The notes beneath the pieces are model-generated. The model had not been told where the DNA came from. It saw only the letters and a list, made by a program, of their open reading frames with translations, and did no database searches. Source: an uncultured bacterium (lineage in GTDB: Bacteria; Cyanobacteriota; Vampirovibrionia; Gastranaerophilales; Gastranaerophilaceae). Taken from it: a stretch of 64,000 nucleotides of DNA. Within the stretch, counting starts at the first letter, position 1; the number at the start of each line of letters is the position of its first letter. The stretch covers positions 1 to 64,000 of the forward strand of contig URFH01000010.1 of assembly GCA_900547155.1 (NCBI GenBank), in the 5' to 3' direction. Positions 8,286 through 17,102 of this stretch are shown piece by piece. A program made the position numbers and the translations under genes.

Positions 8286-8540
8286 ATGGGCGCTAAATTC
8301 AGCAGAGAAGACATTTTAAACGAACTGACAAATATTCTCGTCAATGATTTTGAAATTGACGGCGAAAAAATCACTCCTGACGCAAATCTTTTTGAGGATT
8401 TGGAGTTTGACAGTATTGATGCGGTTGATTTGGCGGTGAGATTGCAGGATTTTACAAAACAAAAAATCCCCCCTGAAAATTTTAAACAAATAAGAACAAT
8501 AAACGACGTTGTGGACGCAGTCGAAACTCTTCTGGGCTAA
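8286..8540 (+). CDS. apeF: Acyl carrier protein 2 of the APE cluster (ApeF-like)
   Basis: 84 aa from the ATG at 8286. An in-frame GTG at 8280 is possible but lies nearer the AAAGAG ribosome-binding stretch. Ser43 in LEFDSIDAVDLA is the phosphopantetheine site. Paired carriers directly after each other are typical of APE clusters: one holds the aryl starter, the other the extender units. It is followed after five bases by the membrane protein gene. Confidence 0.87.
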   Translation: MGAKFSREDILNELTNILVNDFEIDGEKITPDANLFEDLEFDSIDAVDLAVRLQDFTKQKIPPENFKQIRTINDVVDAVETLLG

Positions 8541-8545
8541 AAATT

Positions 8546-8974
8546 ATGATTAACAGGCTCAGGGAGGTTGCAAAAAAATTCGGCTTTGTTTTTTCAACAT
8601 TTTTTACAATAGCTGTTATCGTGATTTTTCATTTTACCCGTTTCGGCGGGCTGAAACTCTATCCTGTCGTCGTAAACAGTGCTATTTTCTGGCTGTTTTT
8701 CTCCTCGCTTTTTCAAAAGGAAACAATTATTCAAAAATTTGCAAAACTCGCCGAGGGCGAGCTAAAAGAGCCTGTAAAAATTTATACGCGGCGTCTGACG
8801 TATATCTGGTGCGCCTTTTTGTTTGTTCAGCTTGCGATTTCAGTGATTACCTGTTTTTTGCCGGATAAAATCTGGATGATTTATAACGGATTTCTCTCCT
8901 ATATTTTTCTGGGGGCTTTTTTTGCGATAGAATATCTTGTCAGGATAGTTTTTAAAAGAAAAAATTGCTTGTAA
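8546..8974 (+). CDS. COG4648-type inner membrane protein of the APE cluster
   Basis: 142 aa with four predicted membrane segments, around residues 13-30, 40-53, 88-108 and 115-135. Family signatures visible are GGLKLYPVVVN, YTRRLTYIWC and IYNGFLSYIFLGAFF. Proteins of this COG4648 type sit beside the ACPs in nearly every APE cluster (ApeG position). The biochemical role is not established; it may anchor the synthase at the membrane. The stop is immediately followed by the next ATG. Confidence 0.8.
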   Translation: MINRLREVAKKFGFVFSTFFTIAVIVIFHFTRFGGLKLYPVVVNSAIFWLFFSSLFQKETIIQKFAKLAEGELKEPVKIYTRRLTYIWCAFLFVQLAISVITCFLPDKIWMIYNGFLSYIFLGAFFAIEYLVRIVFKRKNCL

Positions 8975-10606
8975 ATGAATATTTTTGAAGCTTTTAAAAA
9001 TAAAGAATGTGAAAATATGCCGGCTATTGCCGGCGCAAAGCGGATTTATACGATAAAAGATTTGAAACCCCTAATTGCGCCTCAGGCGGCTGAACTTTTG
9101 AAAAATCCCGTAAAAAATGTGCTGATTCTCTCTGAAAATAATTTCGATTTTGTGATAAATTTCCTTTCTGCTGTTTTTGCGAAAAAAGAAATTTTTCTGT
9201 TGTCAGATTTGAAGAAAGTTTCGCAGCTGGATTTTGAATATATTATTCTTGAAAAGGTTTGCGGGTCGAAAAGCCAAGATTGTGCGGATTTTGAGTTTTT
9301 TGTTCCTGATTTTCAAACTACTTTCGCTACAGTTTTCACCTCAGGCTCCACGGGAAAGCCAAAACGGGTAAAAAAGAGCTTTGAAAATATTTTTGTTGAA
9401 GCAGAAGATATTATTAATGCAGCAAAAACTGCTTTAAAGGCTGAATTGACGCCGGTTCTTACCTCCTCAACGCCTCATCACATGTTCGGGCTTACGTGCT
9501 GGATGTTTCTTGCCTTTTTTGACCCGAAACGCTTTCTTCTCAATGCGCGTGAGGTTGTTTATCCGGACAGGGCTGAGTTTGGCGGGGCGATTTTTGTTTC
9601 TACGCCGTCTTTTCTGGAAAAATTTAAGAAATATGATGTAATTCTTGACGAAAAACCGGTTCTTGTTATGACAGCCGGCGACAGACTAAAGGATGAAACT
9701 TACGATTATTTTGAAAAATACAATGTTCCTGTTTTGGACATCTACGGAAGCACCGAAACCGGCGTAATTGCTTACAAAACACAGAAAAATGAACAAATTT
9801 TGCGCTGCTTTAAAAGCGTGGAAACAGATTCTGACATGGATTCACAAATCGTCATCAAATCGCCCTATTTTCTGGAAAAAACAGCGGTTTTGTGTGACAT
9901 TATAGAAAGAATCGATTCCAAACATTTTCGTTTGAAAAATCGAAGCGACAGAATTGTAAAAATTCAGGAAAAAAGGGTGAGCGCAATAGAAATTGAAACT
10001 TTTGTCAGGAATTTGGAGATGATTGAGGACGCCTATTGCTTTAAATACGGCGAAAAACTCGCCTGCGCAGCGGTTTTAAGCGATTCGGGGAAAAACTTTT
10101 ACCTTGACGAAGAAAACGGCGGGCGCCAGAAGCTTATAAAAAATTTAAAAGCCGCACTGAAAGACAAATCGGAAATAATCCCGCAAAAATGGCGGTTTTT
10201 GCACGAAATTTCCAGAACAAAAACAGGAAAAATTGACAAATCAAGAATTGAGCGGGCTTTCAGTACGAATATTTCTTTACCTCTGGTGCTGAAGTTTGAA
10301 AAAAGCGCTGATTATGCACGCTATGAGCTTGTTTTTGCTAAAAATTGCAACTTTTTTGACGGGCATTTTAAAAATTTTCCTATTTTGCCGGGGGTTGTGC
10401 AGCTTTATTTTGCGCACATGTTCGCCCGTGAGGCTTTTGAGAAAGAAGTTGCGGAAAATCCCGTTAAAAAGATAAAATTTTCGCACCTGATAAAACCCGC
10501 AGAACGGCTGGCGCTCGAGTTTAAATTTGACGGGAAAAATATTTTTTATACTTACAAAAACGGCGAAATGACCTGCTCAAGCGGTGTTTTTTCAACAAAA
10601 GAATAA
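8975..10606 (+). CDS. apeH: Fused acyl/aryl-ACP ligase and hotdog dehydratase (ApeH-ApeI-like)
   Basis: 543 aa. Residues 1-430 form an AMP-dependent ligase: phosphate loop TSGSTGKPKRVKKS near 118, TSSTPHHMFGLT, DIYGSTETGV, and RSDRIVKIQEKRVS with the late RTKTGKIDKS lysine. It would activate an aryl acid and load it on the carrier protein. Residues about 435-543 form a separate hotdog domain with FFDGHFKNFPILPGVVQ, the ApeI dehydratase signature. In the reference clusters ApeH and ApeI are separate proteins, so this is a natural fusion of starter loading with dehydration. ApeP at 4993-5433 should be the dehydratase partner. Start ATG follows the previous stop directly. Confidence 0.87.
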   Translation: MNIFEAFKNKECENMPAIAGAKRIYTIKDLKPLIAPQAAELLKNPVKNVLILSENNFDFVINFLSAVFAKKEIFLLSDLKKVSQLDFEYIILEKVCGSKSQDCADFEFFVPDFQTTFATVFTSGSTGKPKRVKKSFENIFVEAEDIINAAKTALKAELTPVLTSSTPHHMFGLTCWMFLAFFDPKRFLLNAREVVYPDRAEFGGAIFVSTPSFLEKFKKYDVILDEKPVLVMTAGDRLKDETYDYFEKYNVPVLDIYGSTETGVIAYKTQKNEQILRCFKSVETDSDMDSQIVIKSPYFLEKTAVLCDIIERIDSKHFRLKNRSDRIVKIQEKRVSAIEIETFVRNLEMIEDAYCFKYGEKLACAAVLSDSGKNFYLDEENGGRQKLIKNLKAALKDKSEIIPQKWRFLHEISRTKTGKIDKSRIERAFSTNISLPLVLKFEKSADYARYELVFAKNCNFFDGHFKNFPILPGVVQLYFAHMFAREAFEKEVAENPVKKIKFSHLIKPAERLALEFKFDGKNIFYTYKNGEMTCSSGVFSTKE

Positions 10607-10621
10607 CGGAAAAAGGAAATT

Positions 10622-11038
10622 ATGAAAAAAATAGAAACCTCCTGCGAAATTGATGTTGAATTTTATGATTTGGACCCGATGAACGTGGTCTGGCACGGGA
10701 ATTACATAAAATATCTGGAAAAAGCCCGCTGCGATATGCTCGAAAAGCTGGGTTACAGCTATGAAGATATGAAAAAGGACGGCTGCGCTTATCCTGTGGC
10801 AAAAATGGAGCTGAAATTTGTAAAACCTGTTGAATTTAAGCAAAAACTCGTCGTAAAATCCCGAATAGAGCGCGTTGAGCCGTCTTTGGAGATAAAATAT
10901 AGAATTGTTGACAAAAATACGGGTGAAACGGTTTTCAAGGCAAAAAGCATGCAAATTCGGGTCGATATCAACACAAGAGAATCGCTCTATACCGCTCCCG
11001 GGAGGTTTTTGGAGAAAATTGAGGAGTTTTGTGCATGA
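10622..11038 (+). CDS. YbgC/FadM-type acyl thioesterase of the APE cluster
   Basis: 138 aa hotdog thioesterase. YDLDPMNVVWHGNYIKYLEKAR holds the family Asp (DLDPMN) and His-Gly-Asn signature of 4-hydroxybenzoyl-CoA thioesterase-like proteins. A thioesterase in this position is standard in APE clusters (ApeK position) and may release or edit stalled chains. It is 15 bases after the ligase fusion and overlaps the next gene by four bases with the chosen start. Confidence 0.82.
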   Translation: MKKIETSCEIDVEFYDLDPMNVVWHGNYIKYLEKARCDMLEKLGYSYEDMKKDGCAYPVAKMELKFVKPVEFKQKLVVKSRIERVEPSLEIKYRIVDKNTGETVFKAKSMQIRVDINTRESLYTAPGRFLEKIEEFCA

Positions 11039-11571
11039 AAAAAGTGCTTTTTTTGTTTTTTATAGTTCTGGGAACCTGCGCGGTCTTTGCAGATGAGATT
11101 TTCAGCCACAAAACAACCGCCCAAAAAGCTGCGTCGGTTATGCCAAACTTTGAGAGCAAATCCTGCAAATTTTCTCAAAACAAAATCATGACTTCCTCCT
11201 CTGTTGCGCTAAAATCGAGCGGGAATTTCAAATTTATAAAAAATCAGGGCGTAATTTTTGAAACCACCTGCCCGATTCATTCCGAAAGTTCCTACACAGC
11301 GTCGCAAAACAAACGGATTAACAACATAGTTAAGTCTGTTGTGAACAAAAATTACTCCTATCTGGAGAAAAACTTCGATATTTATTATATGAGCACCGGA
11401 GCGGGCAAATGGATGCTTGCGTTAAGGCCTTTGCAAAATTCGCCCGTAAAAGAGGGGATGAAAAGCATACAAATCAACGGTGAAACAAAATCCAACGAAG
11501 GAATTATAACAAAAATGCTTATAGAAACCCCGAACGCCTCCACAACAATAAATTTTACTGATTGCAGGTAA
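11035..11571 (+). CDS. LolA-like outer-membrane carrier protein of the APE cluster
   Basis: 178 aa from the ATG at 11035, with GAGGAG eight bases upstream; the in-frame TTG at 11029 is less favourable. Residues 1-19 (MKKVLFLFFIVLG, ending AVFA) form a signal peptide, so the protein is periplasmic. The body has the alternating beta pattern of the LolA fold (SGNFKFIKNQGVIFETT, GKWMLALRPL). LolA-like proteins accompany the MMPL exporter in APE clusters (ApeL position), where they are thought to move the lipid-linked pigment across the periplasm. The assignment rests on fold-like pattern plus context. Confidence 0.75.
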   Translation: MKKVLFLFFIVLGTCAVFADEIFSHKTTAQKAASVMPNFESKSCKFSQNKIMTSSSVALKSSGNFKFIKNQGVIFETTCPIHSESSYTASQNKRINNIVKSVVNKNYSYLEKNFDIYYMSTGAGKWMLALRPLQNSPVKEGMKSIQINGETKSNEGIITKMLIETPNASTTINFTDCR

Positions 11572-11575
11572 ATTT

Positions 11576-13786
11576 ATGAAAAAAGAAACTGTTTTGAAAA
11601 TATTTCGTATTTTGTTTTGTGCGCTCTTTGCTTTGATGGCGTTTTTTGTGCTGCTTCACCCTAAAAAGACGCAAACCAACATTCTTAACGCAATACTTTC
11701 GGACAGCGCAGAGGATGGGCTGTTGATAGATTTGAGCCTTAAGCATTCCGGGCGTTTTCACGTGATTTTTGAGGCAGAGGATTTTGATTTGCCCGATATT
11801 GTGCAAAAAGAGTTTTCCGCTCAGCTTGATAAAAACGATTTTAAGCCGGAATTTGCTCAAAACGGGCAATTTTCCGAACTTTTAAAGATTTATAAACATT
11901 ACAGCCCTAATTTTTTATCAAAACATACCGCAAATGAGCTGAAAAACGGGAATTTTGAAAAGGTAAAACAAGAAAGCTATGAACGGCTCTACAATCCGCT
12001 CGGGATAAGCCTTTTGCCCGTGGAAGACGACCCGTTTTTGCTGTTTGCGGATTATCTAGTCGGTCTTGGTTCCTCAGAAAATCAGGGTATTGTTGAGCTG
12101 AACGGGAAATATTACGAGGTTTTAACGCTAAATTTGCAGGAAAATATTGCGCTTTCCCCCTCGCTTTTGAATGAGCGGATGAAAAAGATTCTCGAAACAA
12201 AAAACAGGCTCGAAAAAGAGCATGACGGCGTGAAAATCTATCTTTCGGGCGCTCCGGTTCATACTTATTTTGCCAGCTCAAAATCAATGAAAGAAATAAA
12301 TATAATCTGCATTCTTTCTTCGCTTTTTATTGTTTTAATCTGCAAATTTTATTTTAAATCTTTTAAAATTCTGCTTCCGATTGCCCTGAGCCTGTTTCTG
12401 GGGATGTTTTGCGGTTATATTTTGACATCATTGTTTTTTGATTCAATTCATATTTTGACTTTTGTGTTTTCAACGACGTTAATAGGGATTTGCGTTGATT
12501 ATTCGCTTCATTTTTTTGCGCATGGCAACAATATCAGGCCGGTTTTCAAAAGTCTTACGATGAGCATGCTGACAACTGTCTGCGCGTTTTTGATTCTGCT
12601 GTTTTCAAATATTGAGCTTCTGCGCCAGATTGCTGTTTTTACATCGGGAGGGCTTGTTTTTGTGTATTCCTTTGTTGTGCTTTTTTATCCGGTTATTTGT
12701 AGAAATATCAACCCCGCTTCTGCCGGATTTAATTTTCCGTGTCTGCTCCGGAGCAAAAAACTCCGCTTTGCTGCGGTTTTCCTGCTAATTTTTATAAGCG
12801 CTGCGGGATTTTTGCGGCTTAAATTCAATGACGATATAAAAGATATGTACAAACCGCCGAAATATCTTGTAAACGCTGAAAAACTGTACTCTGAGCTGAA
12901 CGGAGGGGCAATGAGCGGCGCGTTTTACCTCGTGAACGGGTCAGATATGCAAAATCTGCTCGAAAAAGAAGAAAAAATAACCGCCTCATTGAATCAGGAG
13001 GATTTTATTGCCCTGAGCCGGTTTTTGCCGTCGAAAAAACAGCAGGCGCAAAACAGAGCGTATATTCATGAGCTCTATACAAGGGAATTAAACGATTATG
13101 CGCCCTTTTTGACGCAGGCGCAGAAAAATAAACTCTTAGAGCGTAATTCCAATACCGGTTTTTTGACTCCGGAAGCTTTCAAATTCCCTGTTTTCAACGA
13201 TTTTTTAACCGGCGAAAACAGTTCGCTTGTGATTTTGAAAAAACAGCCGCCGGCTAATGAGGTGAAAAGGGTTCTGGCAGAGAATTCAGGGGTGAAATTC
13301 ATTGACCTTAAAAATGATATTTCTTACAGGGTCGAAAAATGCCGGAAATCCTGCATAAAGCTGATTTTGCCAGCGCTAATGCTTTTATTTGCGGGGCTTT
13401 CATTGATTTATAACCCGAAAAATGCACTAAAAATCCTGCTTCCGCCGGTTTGCGGAGGTTTTATTACAATCGGGCTTTTGAGCCTTTTTAATCAGCCCGT
13501 CAACCTTTTTCACGTGCTTGCGCTGTTTTTGATTGCGGGCTTTAGCCTGGATTATTCGATTTTTCGGTTCAATTCCCTTAAAAATCCCGCGCTTTCCGGC
13601 ACAAAATCCGCAAATGCGGTGCTGATTTCCTGTGCGACGAGCGTTTTTTCCTTTTTGCTGCTTTCTTTTACAAGTTTTAAGCTGATTAGTTCGCTCGGGT
13701 TTGTGCTTTCTTTAGGGCTGATAAGCTCTTATGTTTTGAGTTTGCTTTTAATAAATAACGATTCAAAAGAGCCGAAAAACTTTTGA
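11576..13786 (+). CDS. MMPL/RND-family exporter of the APE cluster
   Basis: 736 aa with the duplicated RND layout: one N-terminal helix (about 10-28), a periplasmic domain (30-225), five or six helices (about 232-395), a second periplasmic domain (about 400-580) and a second helix block (about 590-728). SLDYSIF and CVDYSLHF in matching helices are the family Asp-Tyr signature for proton relay. In APE clusters the MMPL protein (ApeM position) is the likely transporter of the acylated pigment from the inner membrane. It lies five bases after the LolA-like gene. Confidence 0.83.
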   Translation: MKKETVLKIFRILFCALFALMAFFVLLHPKKTQTNILNAILSDSAEDGLLIDLSLKHSGRFHVIFEAEDFDLPDIVQKEFSAQLDKNDFKPEFAQNGQFSELLKIYKHYSPNFLSKHTANELKNGNFEKVKQESYERLYNPLGISLLPVEDDPFLLFADYLVGLGSSENQGIVELNGKYYEVLTLNLQENIALSPSLLNERMKKILETKNRLEKEHDGVKIYLSGAPVHTYFASSKSMKEINIICILSSLFIVLICKFYFKSFKILLPIALSLFLGMFCGYILTSLFFDSIHILTFVFSTTLIGICVDYSLHFFAHGNNIRPVFKSLTMSMLTTVCAFLILLFSNIELLRQIAVFTSGGLVFVYSFVVLFYPVICRNINPASAGFNFPCLLRSKKLRFAAVFLLIFISAAGFLRLKFNDDIKDMYKPPKYLVNAEKLYSELNGGAMSGAFYLVNGSDMQNLLEKEEKITASLNQEDFIALSRFLPSKKQQAQNRAYIHELYTRELNDYAPFLTQAQKNKLLERNSNTGFLTPEAFKFPVFNDFLTGENSSLVILKKQPPANEVKRVLAENSGVKFIDLKNDISYRVEKCRKSCIKLILPALMLLFAGLSLIYNPKNALKILLPPVCGGFITIGLLSLFNQPVNLFHVLALFLIAGFSLDYSIFRFNSLKNPALSGTKSANAVLISCATSVFSFLLLSFTSFKLISSLGFVLSLGLISSYVLSLLLINNDSKEPKNF

Positions 13787-13802
13787 TGATATAATTTTTA
13801 AT

Positions 13803-14882
13803 ATGGAAAAGAAAATTAATTACGCAAGAAAAAGCAAAAAACGCATCTCAGCCGTGGACGCGCTCACAGAAGCCCAGAAAATCGCATTTGCGCCCTTTAC
13901 GTTTCAGGTGGTGGCCGCACTTTTGGAATTTAACCTCCTGAAATCGCTCAATCAGGCGCCAAAATCAAAAAAAGAGCTTGAAAAAGACTGCAATATTTCG
14001 CGTTACGCGCTGGACACGCTTTTTGATGCGGCGTTGTGTATCGGATTGGTCGAAAAGGATGAAAACGGCGTTTATTCTAACACAAAGCTTGCGGATGCGT
14101 TTTTGTTTGACGAAATGACAAGGGTGAATTTCAATTTTATGAAAGATGTCTGCTGCAAAGGCGCTTTGGAGTTTGTTGATTCGTTCAAGGAGGGGCGTCC
14201 GAAAGGGCTTCAAAAGCATTATTTTGAATCAAAGACGATTTATCAGGTTATTACAAAACTTCCTGAAAAAATGAAAAAAAGCTGGTACGAATTTGACCAT
14301 CATTATTCGGATAATTGCTTTGAGGAGGTTCTGGGGATAATTTTTCAAAAATCGCCCCGTATCATTTGCGATATTGGCGGAAATACCGGAAAATTTGAAA
14401 ATGCGTGCTTAAAATTCAATTCCGAATGCGAAATCCTGATGATAGATTTGCCGGAAAATATTGAGGCAGCAAAAAAGAATTTTAATACCGGAAGATGTCA
14501 TTTTCTCGGGCATGATATCCTTTCTGACGGCCGAATTCCCTTTTCCGGCGCGATTCCCGATGCGGTTTTTATGAGCCAGTTTCTGGATTGCTTTTCCGTA
14601 GAACAAATTTTGTTCATTTTGAACAAAGTTGCCGCCGGAATAAACGAAAATACAAGGGTTTACATTCTGGAGCCGTTTATTGACAATCAGCGCTTTGAGG
14701 GCGCGGCTTTTGCGCTTTCGCATATTTCTTTGTATTTCACCTGCATGGCAAACGGCAACAGCAAAATGTACAACGAGGCTGATATGAGAGAAATTATCGA
14801 AAAATCCGGCTTAAAACTCAAAACCGCATATCACGGCATAGGAAAATATGATTACACGCTTTTGGAGTGCGTAAAAAAATGA
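13803..14882 (+). CDS. SAM-dependent O-methyltransferase with winged-helix N domain
   Basis: 359 aa. The N-terminal 100 residues form a dimerisation/winged-helix domain (FQVVAALLEFNLLKSL, CNISRYALDTLFDAAL) like that of plant-type O-methyltransferases. The SAM motif I is ICDIGGNTGKFE near 182, then MIDLPENIEAA and DAVFMSQFLDCF. Methyltransferases of this type often modify the aryl head group in APE pathways. The ATG is 16 bases after the exporter stop, preceded by a TATAATTTTTAATATG stretch that could contain a local promoter. It overlaps the next gene by four bases. Confidence 0.8.
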   Translation: MEKKINYARKSKKRISAVDALTEAQKIAFAPFTFQVVAALLEFNLLKSLNQAPKSKKELEKDCNISRYALDTLFDAALCIGLVEKDENGVYSNTKLADAFLFDEMTRVNFNFMKDVCCKGALEFVDSFKEGRPKGLQKHYFESKTIYQVITKLPEKMKKSWYEFDHHYSDNCFEEVLGIIFQKSPRIICDIGGNTGKFENACLKFNSECEILMIDLPENIEAAKKNFNTGRCHFLGHDILSDGRIPFSGAIPDAVFMSQFLDCFSVEQILFILNKVAAGINENTRVYILEPFIDNQRFEGAAFALSHISLYFTCMANGNSKMYNEADMREIIEKSGLKLKTAYHGIGKYDYTLLECVKK

Positions 14883-15805
14883 AATGGTACCAGCTTAAAG
14901 AACAGGCTGCCGGCGAAAAACGGCTTATGCTGATGTGGTATTTGTACAGGCTTTCTGGCAAAAAAATTGTTCAATTTGTTGCGGTTTTTGTTGCGTTTTT
15001 TGCGTTTTGTTTTTCAAAAGAGATAAAAACTTTCACTTACAAAAATTTAAAGGTTATTTATGAATACACTGGGAACAATAATGCAAAACCCTCGCTATTC
15101 AACCGGTATCGACTTGTTTTGAACTATGCTTTTTCGCTTGTTGACCGGATGGAGGTTTTTTCAAATAATTTTAGCTTTGAAAAGCTCCATTTTGAGGACA
15201 AAACCGGTGAACAGGAACAAATCAGCCTCCTAAAACGCGGCTGCGGGGTGTTTTTCATTTCTTCGCATGCGGGAAACATTGAGGTTTTGAGAAGTTTTAT
15301 AAACAGCGGTTATTTTGGGGCGAACCCGCATGTTAATATATTTTTGAGCGAAAGTCAGTGCAGGATTTTTAACGGTTTTTTGAAGAAAATTCAGCAGAAA
15401 ACCTCCGCAACGACATTTCCTGTTGAACAAATCAACGCGGGTACAGCTATTGAGCTCAAAGACCGGATAGATAACGGGGAAATCGTTTTTATTGCCGGTG
15501 ACAGGGTTTCTGCTGGCTCCTCGAATGTTACTTTTAAGACAAAATTCTTCGGAAAAGACACGGAATTTCCGGCAGGAACTTTCAAGCTTGCGCAGCTTAT
15601 GGAGGCGCCTGTTTATTTTATTGCAGCGTTGAAAGCTGCGGATGATTCTTATAAAATCGTTTTAAAGCGGTTTTCGGGCGCGGCGGAGTGCTCAAAGTCC
15701 GAAAATTTGACGAAAATGCAGTGGGAATATGCTGAATTTCTTGAAAAAACAGCTTCTGAAGAGCCGCTTCAGTTTTATCATTTTTATGATATGTTCAGCA
15801 TTTAA
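14879..15805 (+). CDS. LpxL/HtrB-type lipid acyltransferase
   Basis: 308 aa from the ATG at 14879, in an ATGA overlap with the previous stop and 11 bases after GGAG; an in-frame GTG at 14867 would add four residues. One N-terminal membrane helix (about 27-48) is followed by SSHAGNIEVLR, the HX4E acyltransferase motif, and VFIAGDRVS, matching the family GDR motif. Such enzymes acylate lipid A or related lipids; at the end of the APE operon it may join the polyene or a fatty acid to a lipid anchor. Its stop overlaps that of the convergent lipoprotein gene. Confidence 0.8.
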   Translation: MKWYQLKEQAAGEKRLMLMWYLYRLSGKKIVQFVAVFVAFFAFCFSKEIKTFTYKNLKVIYEYTGNNNAKPSLFNRYRLVLNYAFSLVDRMEVFSNNFSFEKLHFEDKTGEQEQISLLKRGCGVFFISSHAGNIEVLRSFINSGYFGANPHVNIFLSESQCRIFNGFLKKIQQKTSATTFPVEQINAGTAIELKDRIDNGEIVFIAGDRVSAGSSNVTFKTKFFGKDTEFPAGTFKLAQLMEAPVYFIAALKAADDSYKIVLKRFSGAAECSKSENLTKMQWEYAEFLEKTASEEPLQFYHFYDMFSI

Positions 15806-16257
15806 TATCTAAGATAAGATTTTTTATGATCGCTGGGGAAAGATATTTTCACTTTATCTTCTGCAATTTTTTTAAATTCGCCCTTTGAAATAGTTGAAAA
15901 TTTATAAGAGTTGTTAAACTGGTCAACCCCTTCACCTGTACCATCTTTGAAAGAACCTTTATTTAGCTGCCATGTAATATCCAAAATTGTGCCGTCATTG
16001 CAGCCCAGTTTCATTTTTGCGTCAGTTTTTTCGTTTTTCATTGTTATGCTTCTGGAGGGCGAGTTGAGATAGATTGAGCCGTCACAGATAAGTTTTGAGT
16101 CTTTTTTGAAAAGCTTCACATCTGCATGTGTAAAGTCGCGTCTGTTGTATGCTCCATAGTAAGTATTTTGCGGTGAAGTTGACACAAAATACTGGTTGCA
16201 GCCGCTGAAAATAAAAGTTATTGCAGAAATGAAGATAATTTTGTTTATATTTTTCAC
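15802..16257 (-). CDS. Small lipoprotein of unknown function
   Basis: 151 aa. The N terminus (MKNINKIIFISAITF) followed by FIFSGC is a lipoprotein signal peptide with lipobox FSGC, so the mature protein starts at Cys20 and is membrane-anchored. The rest is polar with beta-type repeats (KLICDGSIYLN, KMKLGCNDGTILDITW) and resembles small periplasmic beta proteins. No family recognised. Its start overlaps the stop of the upstream gene by four bases, so the pair at 15802-16916 is an operon; it converges on the APE operon. Confidence 0.75.
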   Translation of the reverse strand: MKNINKIIFISAITFIFSGCNQYFVSTSPQNTYYGAYNRRDFTHADVKLFKKDSKLICDGSIYLNSPSRSITMKNEKTDAKMKLGCNDGTILDITWQLNKGSFKDGTGEGVDQFNNSYKFSTISKGEFKKIAEDKVKISFPSDHKKSYLRY

Positions 16258-16916
16258 AGTTTTTCCTCTGTTGAAACAACAGGAAATGTTATTTCACTCA
16301 TTTTTTTCAAATCATAAGATACATTTGTAATTTTAACTTTTTCAACCTCCCACTTTTTAGGCGCAAGGAGTGTAACTTCGTATGTTTTGCCCGGTTCAAT
16401 CCTAATAGGCATATCATGGATTTTGTGCAAATCCTGAGCGATATCAACATTGGTGCGGACAGCTTTGTCAGTGGGAACATACATGCCTACTGCAACCAGA
16501 GCCGCAATCGGAGCCCCTAGAAAAAATGTAATCCCTGTTATTCCGCCTGCAATTACCGCTCCGGGTAGTGCCAGCCAGTAATATCTTCCCATATCCCTTT
16601 TTCTTGAGGCCCTATAAATATCTCTTCGGGATTGTGAGATTATTTCGCTATCTTCTCCGAGGATGAAATGCACTTCTGTATTTGCACTGAGCAAAACAGG
16701 CTTTGAGTTATTATTTGTCATTGTTAATCGATACGGAGTGTAGTGTTTTAGAACTGTTTTGTATTTATATTCTTTTTTCTCGTTGTTTTCTTTTTTTACC
16801 CGTAAAAGCCTTACTGAACCGGTGACGCCGGTGATTGTTGATGTGGCGGCAAACACAGAGTTCCCGAATATAAACGAGAGCAGTAATAATATAGTTAAAA
16901 TTTTCTTTTCCAACAT
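16254..16916 (-). CDS. Exported protein with central hydrophobic segment, unknown function
   Basis: 220 aa from the ATG at 16914-16916. A longer frame continues upstream through the tRNA-Pro gene and must be rejected. Residues 1-23 (MLEKKILTILLLLSF, ending SVFA) are a signal peptide. A hydrophobic, glycine-rich segment near 120-150 (PGAVIAGGITGITFFLGA) could span or dock at the membrane. The C-terminal part (RIEPGKTYEVTLLAP) looks beta-sandwich-like. No family recognised. It is co-translated with the downstream lipoprotein, suggesting an envelope role. Confidence 0.7.
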   Translation of the reverse strand: MLEKKILTILLLLSFIFGNSVFAATSTITGVTGSVRLLRVKKENNEKKEYKYKTVLKHYTPYRLTMTNNNSKPVLLSANTEVHFILGEDSEIISQSRRDIYRASRKRDMGRYYWLALPGAVIAGGITGITFFLGAPIAALVAVGMYVPTDKAVRTNVDIAQDLHKIHDMPIRIEPGKTYEVTLLAPKKWEVEKVKITNVSYDLKKMSEITFPVVSTEEKL

Positions 16917-17016
16917 AAAATAAAGTTTATCAGTATATTTTGCGTAAGTCAATGTTTGGCTGCGGGGGCTAATCCGCGTTATAGAACGGGTTGTTGGAAA
17001 AATTAAATATAAAAAA

Positions 17017-17090
17017 TCGGAATGACAGGATTCGAACCTGCGACCCCCGCGACCCGAACACGGTGCGCTACCAAGCTGCGCTACATTCCG
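17017..17090 (-). tRNA. tRNA-Pro (anticodon CGG)
   Basis: On the minus strand a complete 74-nt cloverleaf reads: acceptor CGGAATG pairing with CATTCCG, D arm GCGCAGCTTGGTAGCGC, anticodon stem CCGTG/CGCGG with loop TTCGGGT giving anticodon CGG, and T arm with GGTTCGAATCC. The discriminator is A. CCA is not encoded. Two tRNA-like palindromic elements sharing its 5' end lie just upstream on the same strand (17100-17300). Confidence 0.93.
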
Positions 17091-17102
17091 ACTTTTTAAA
17101 TC

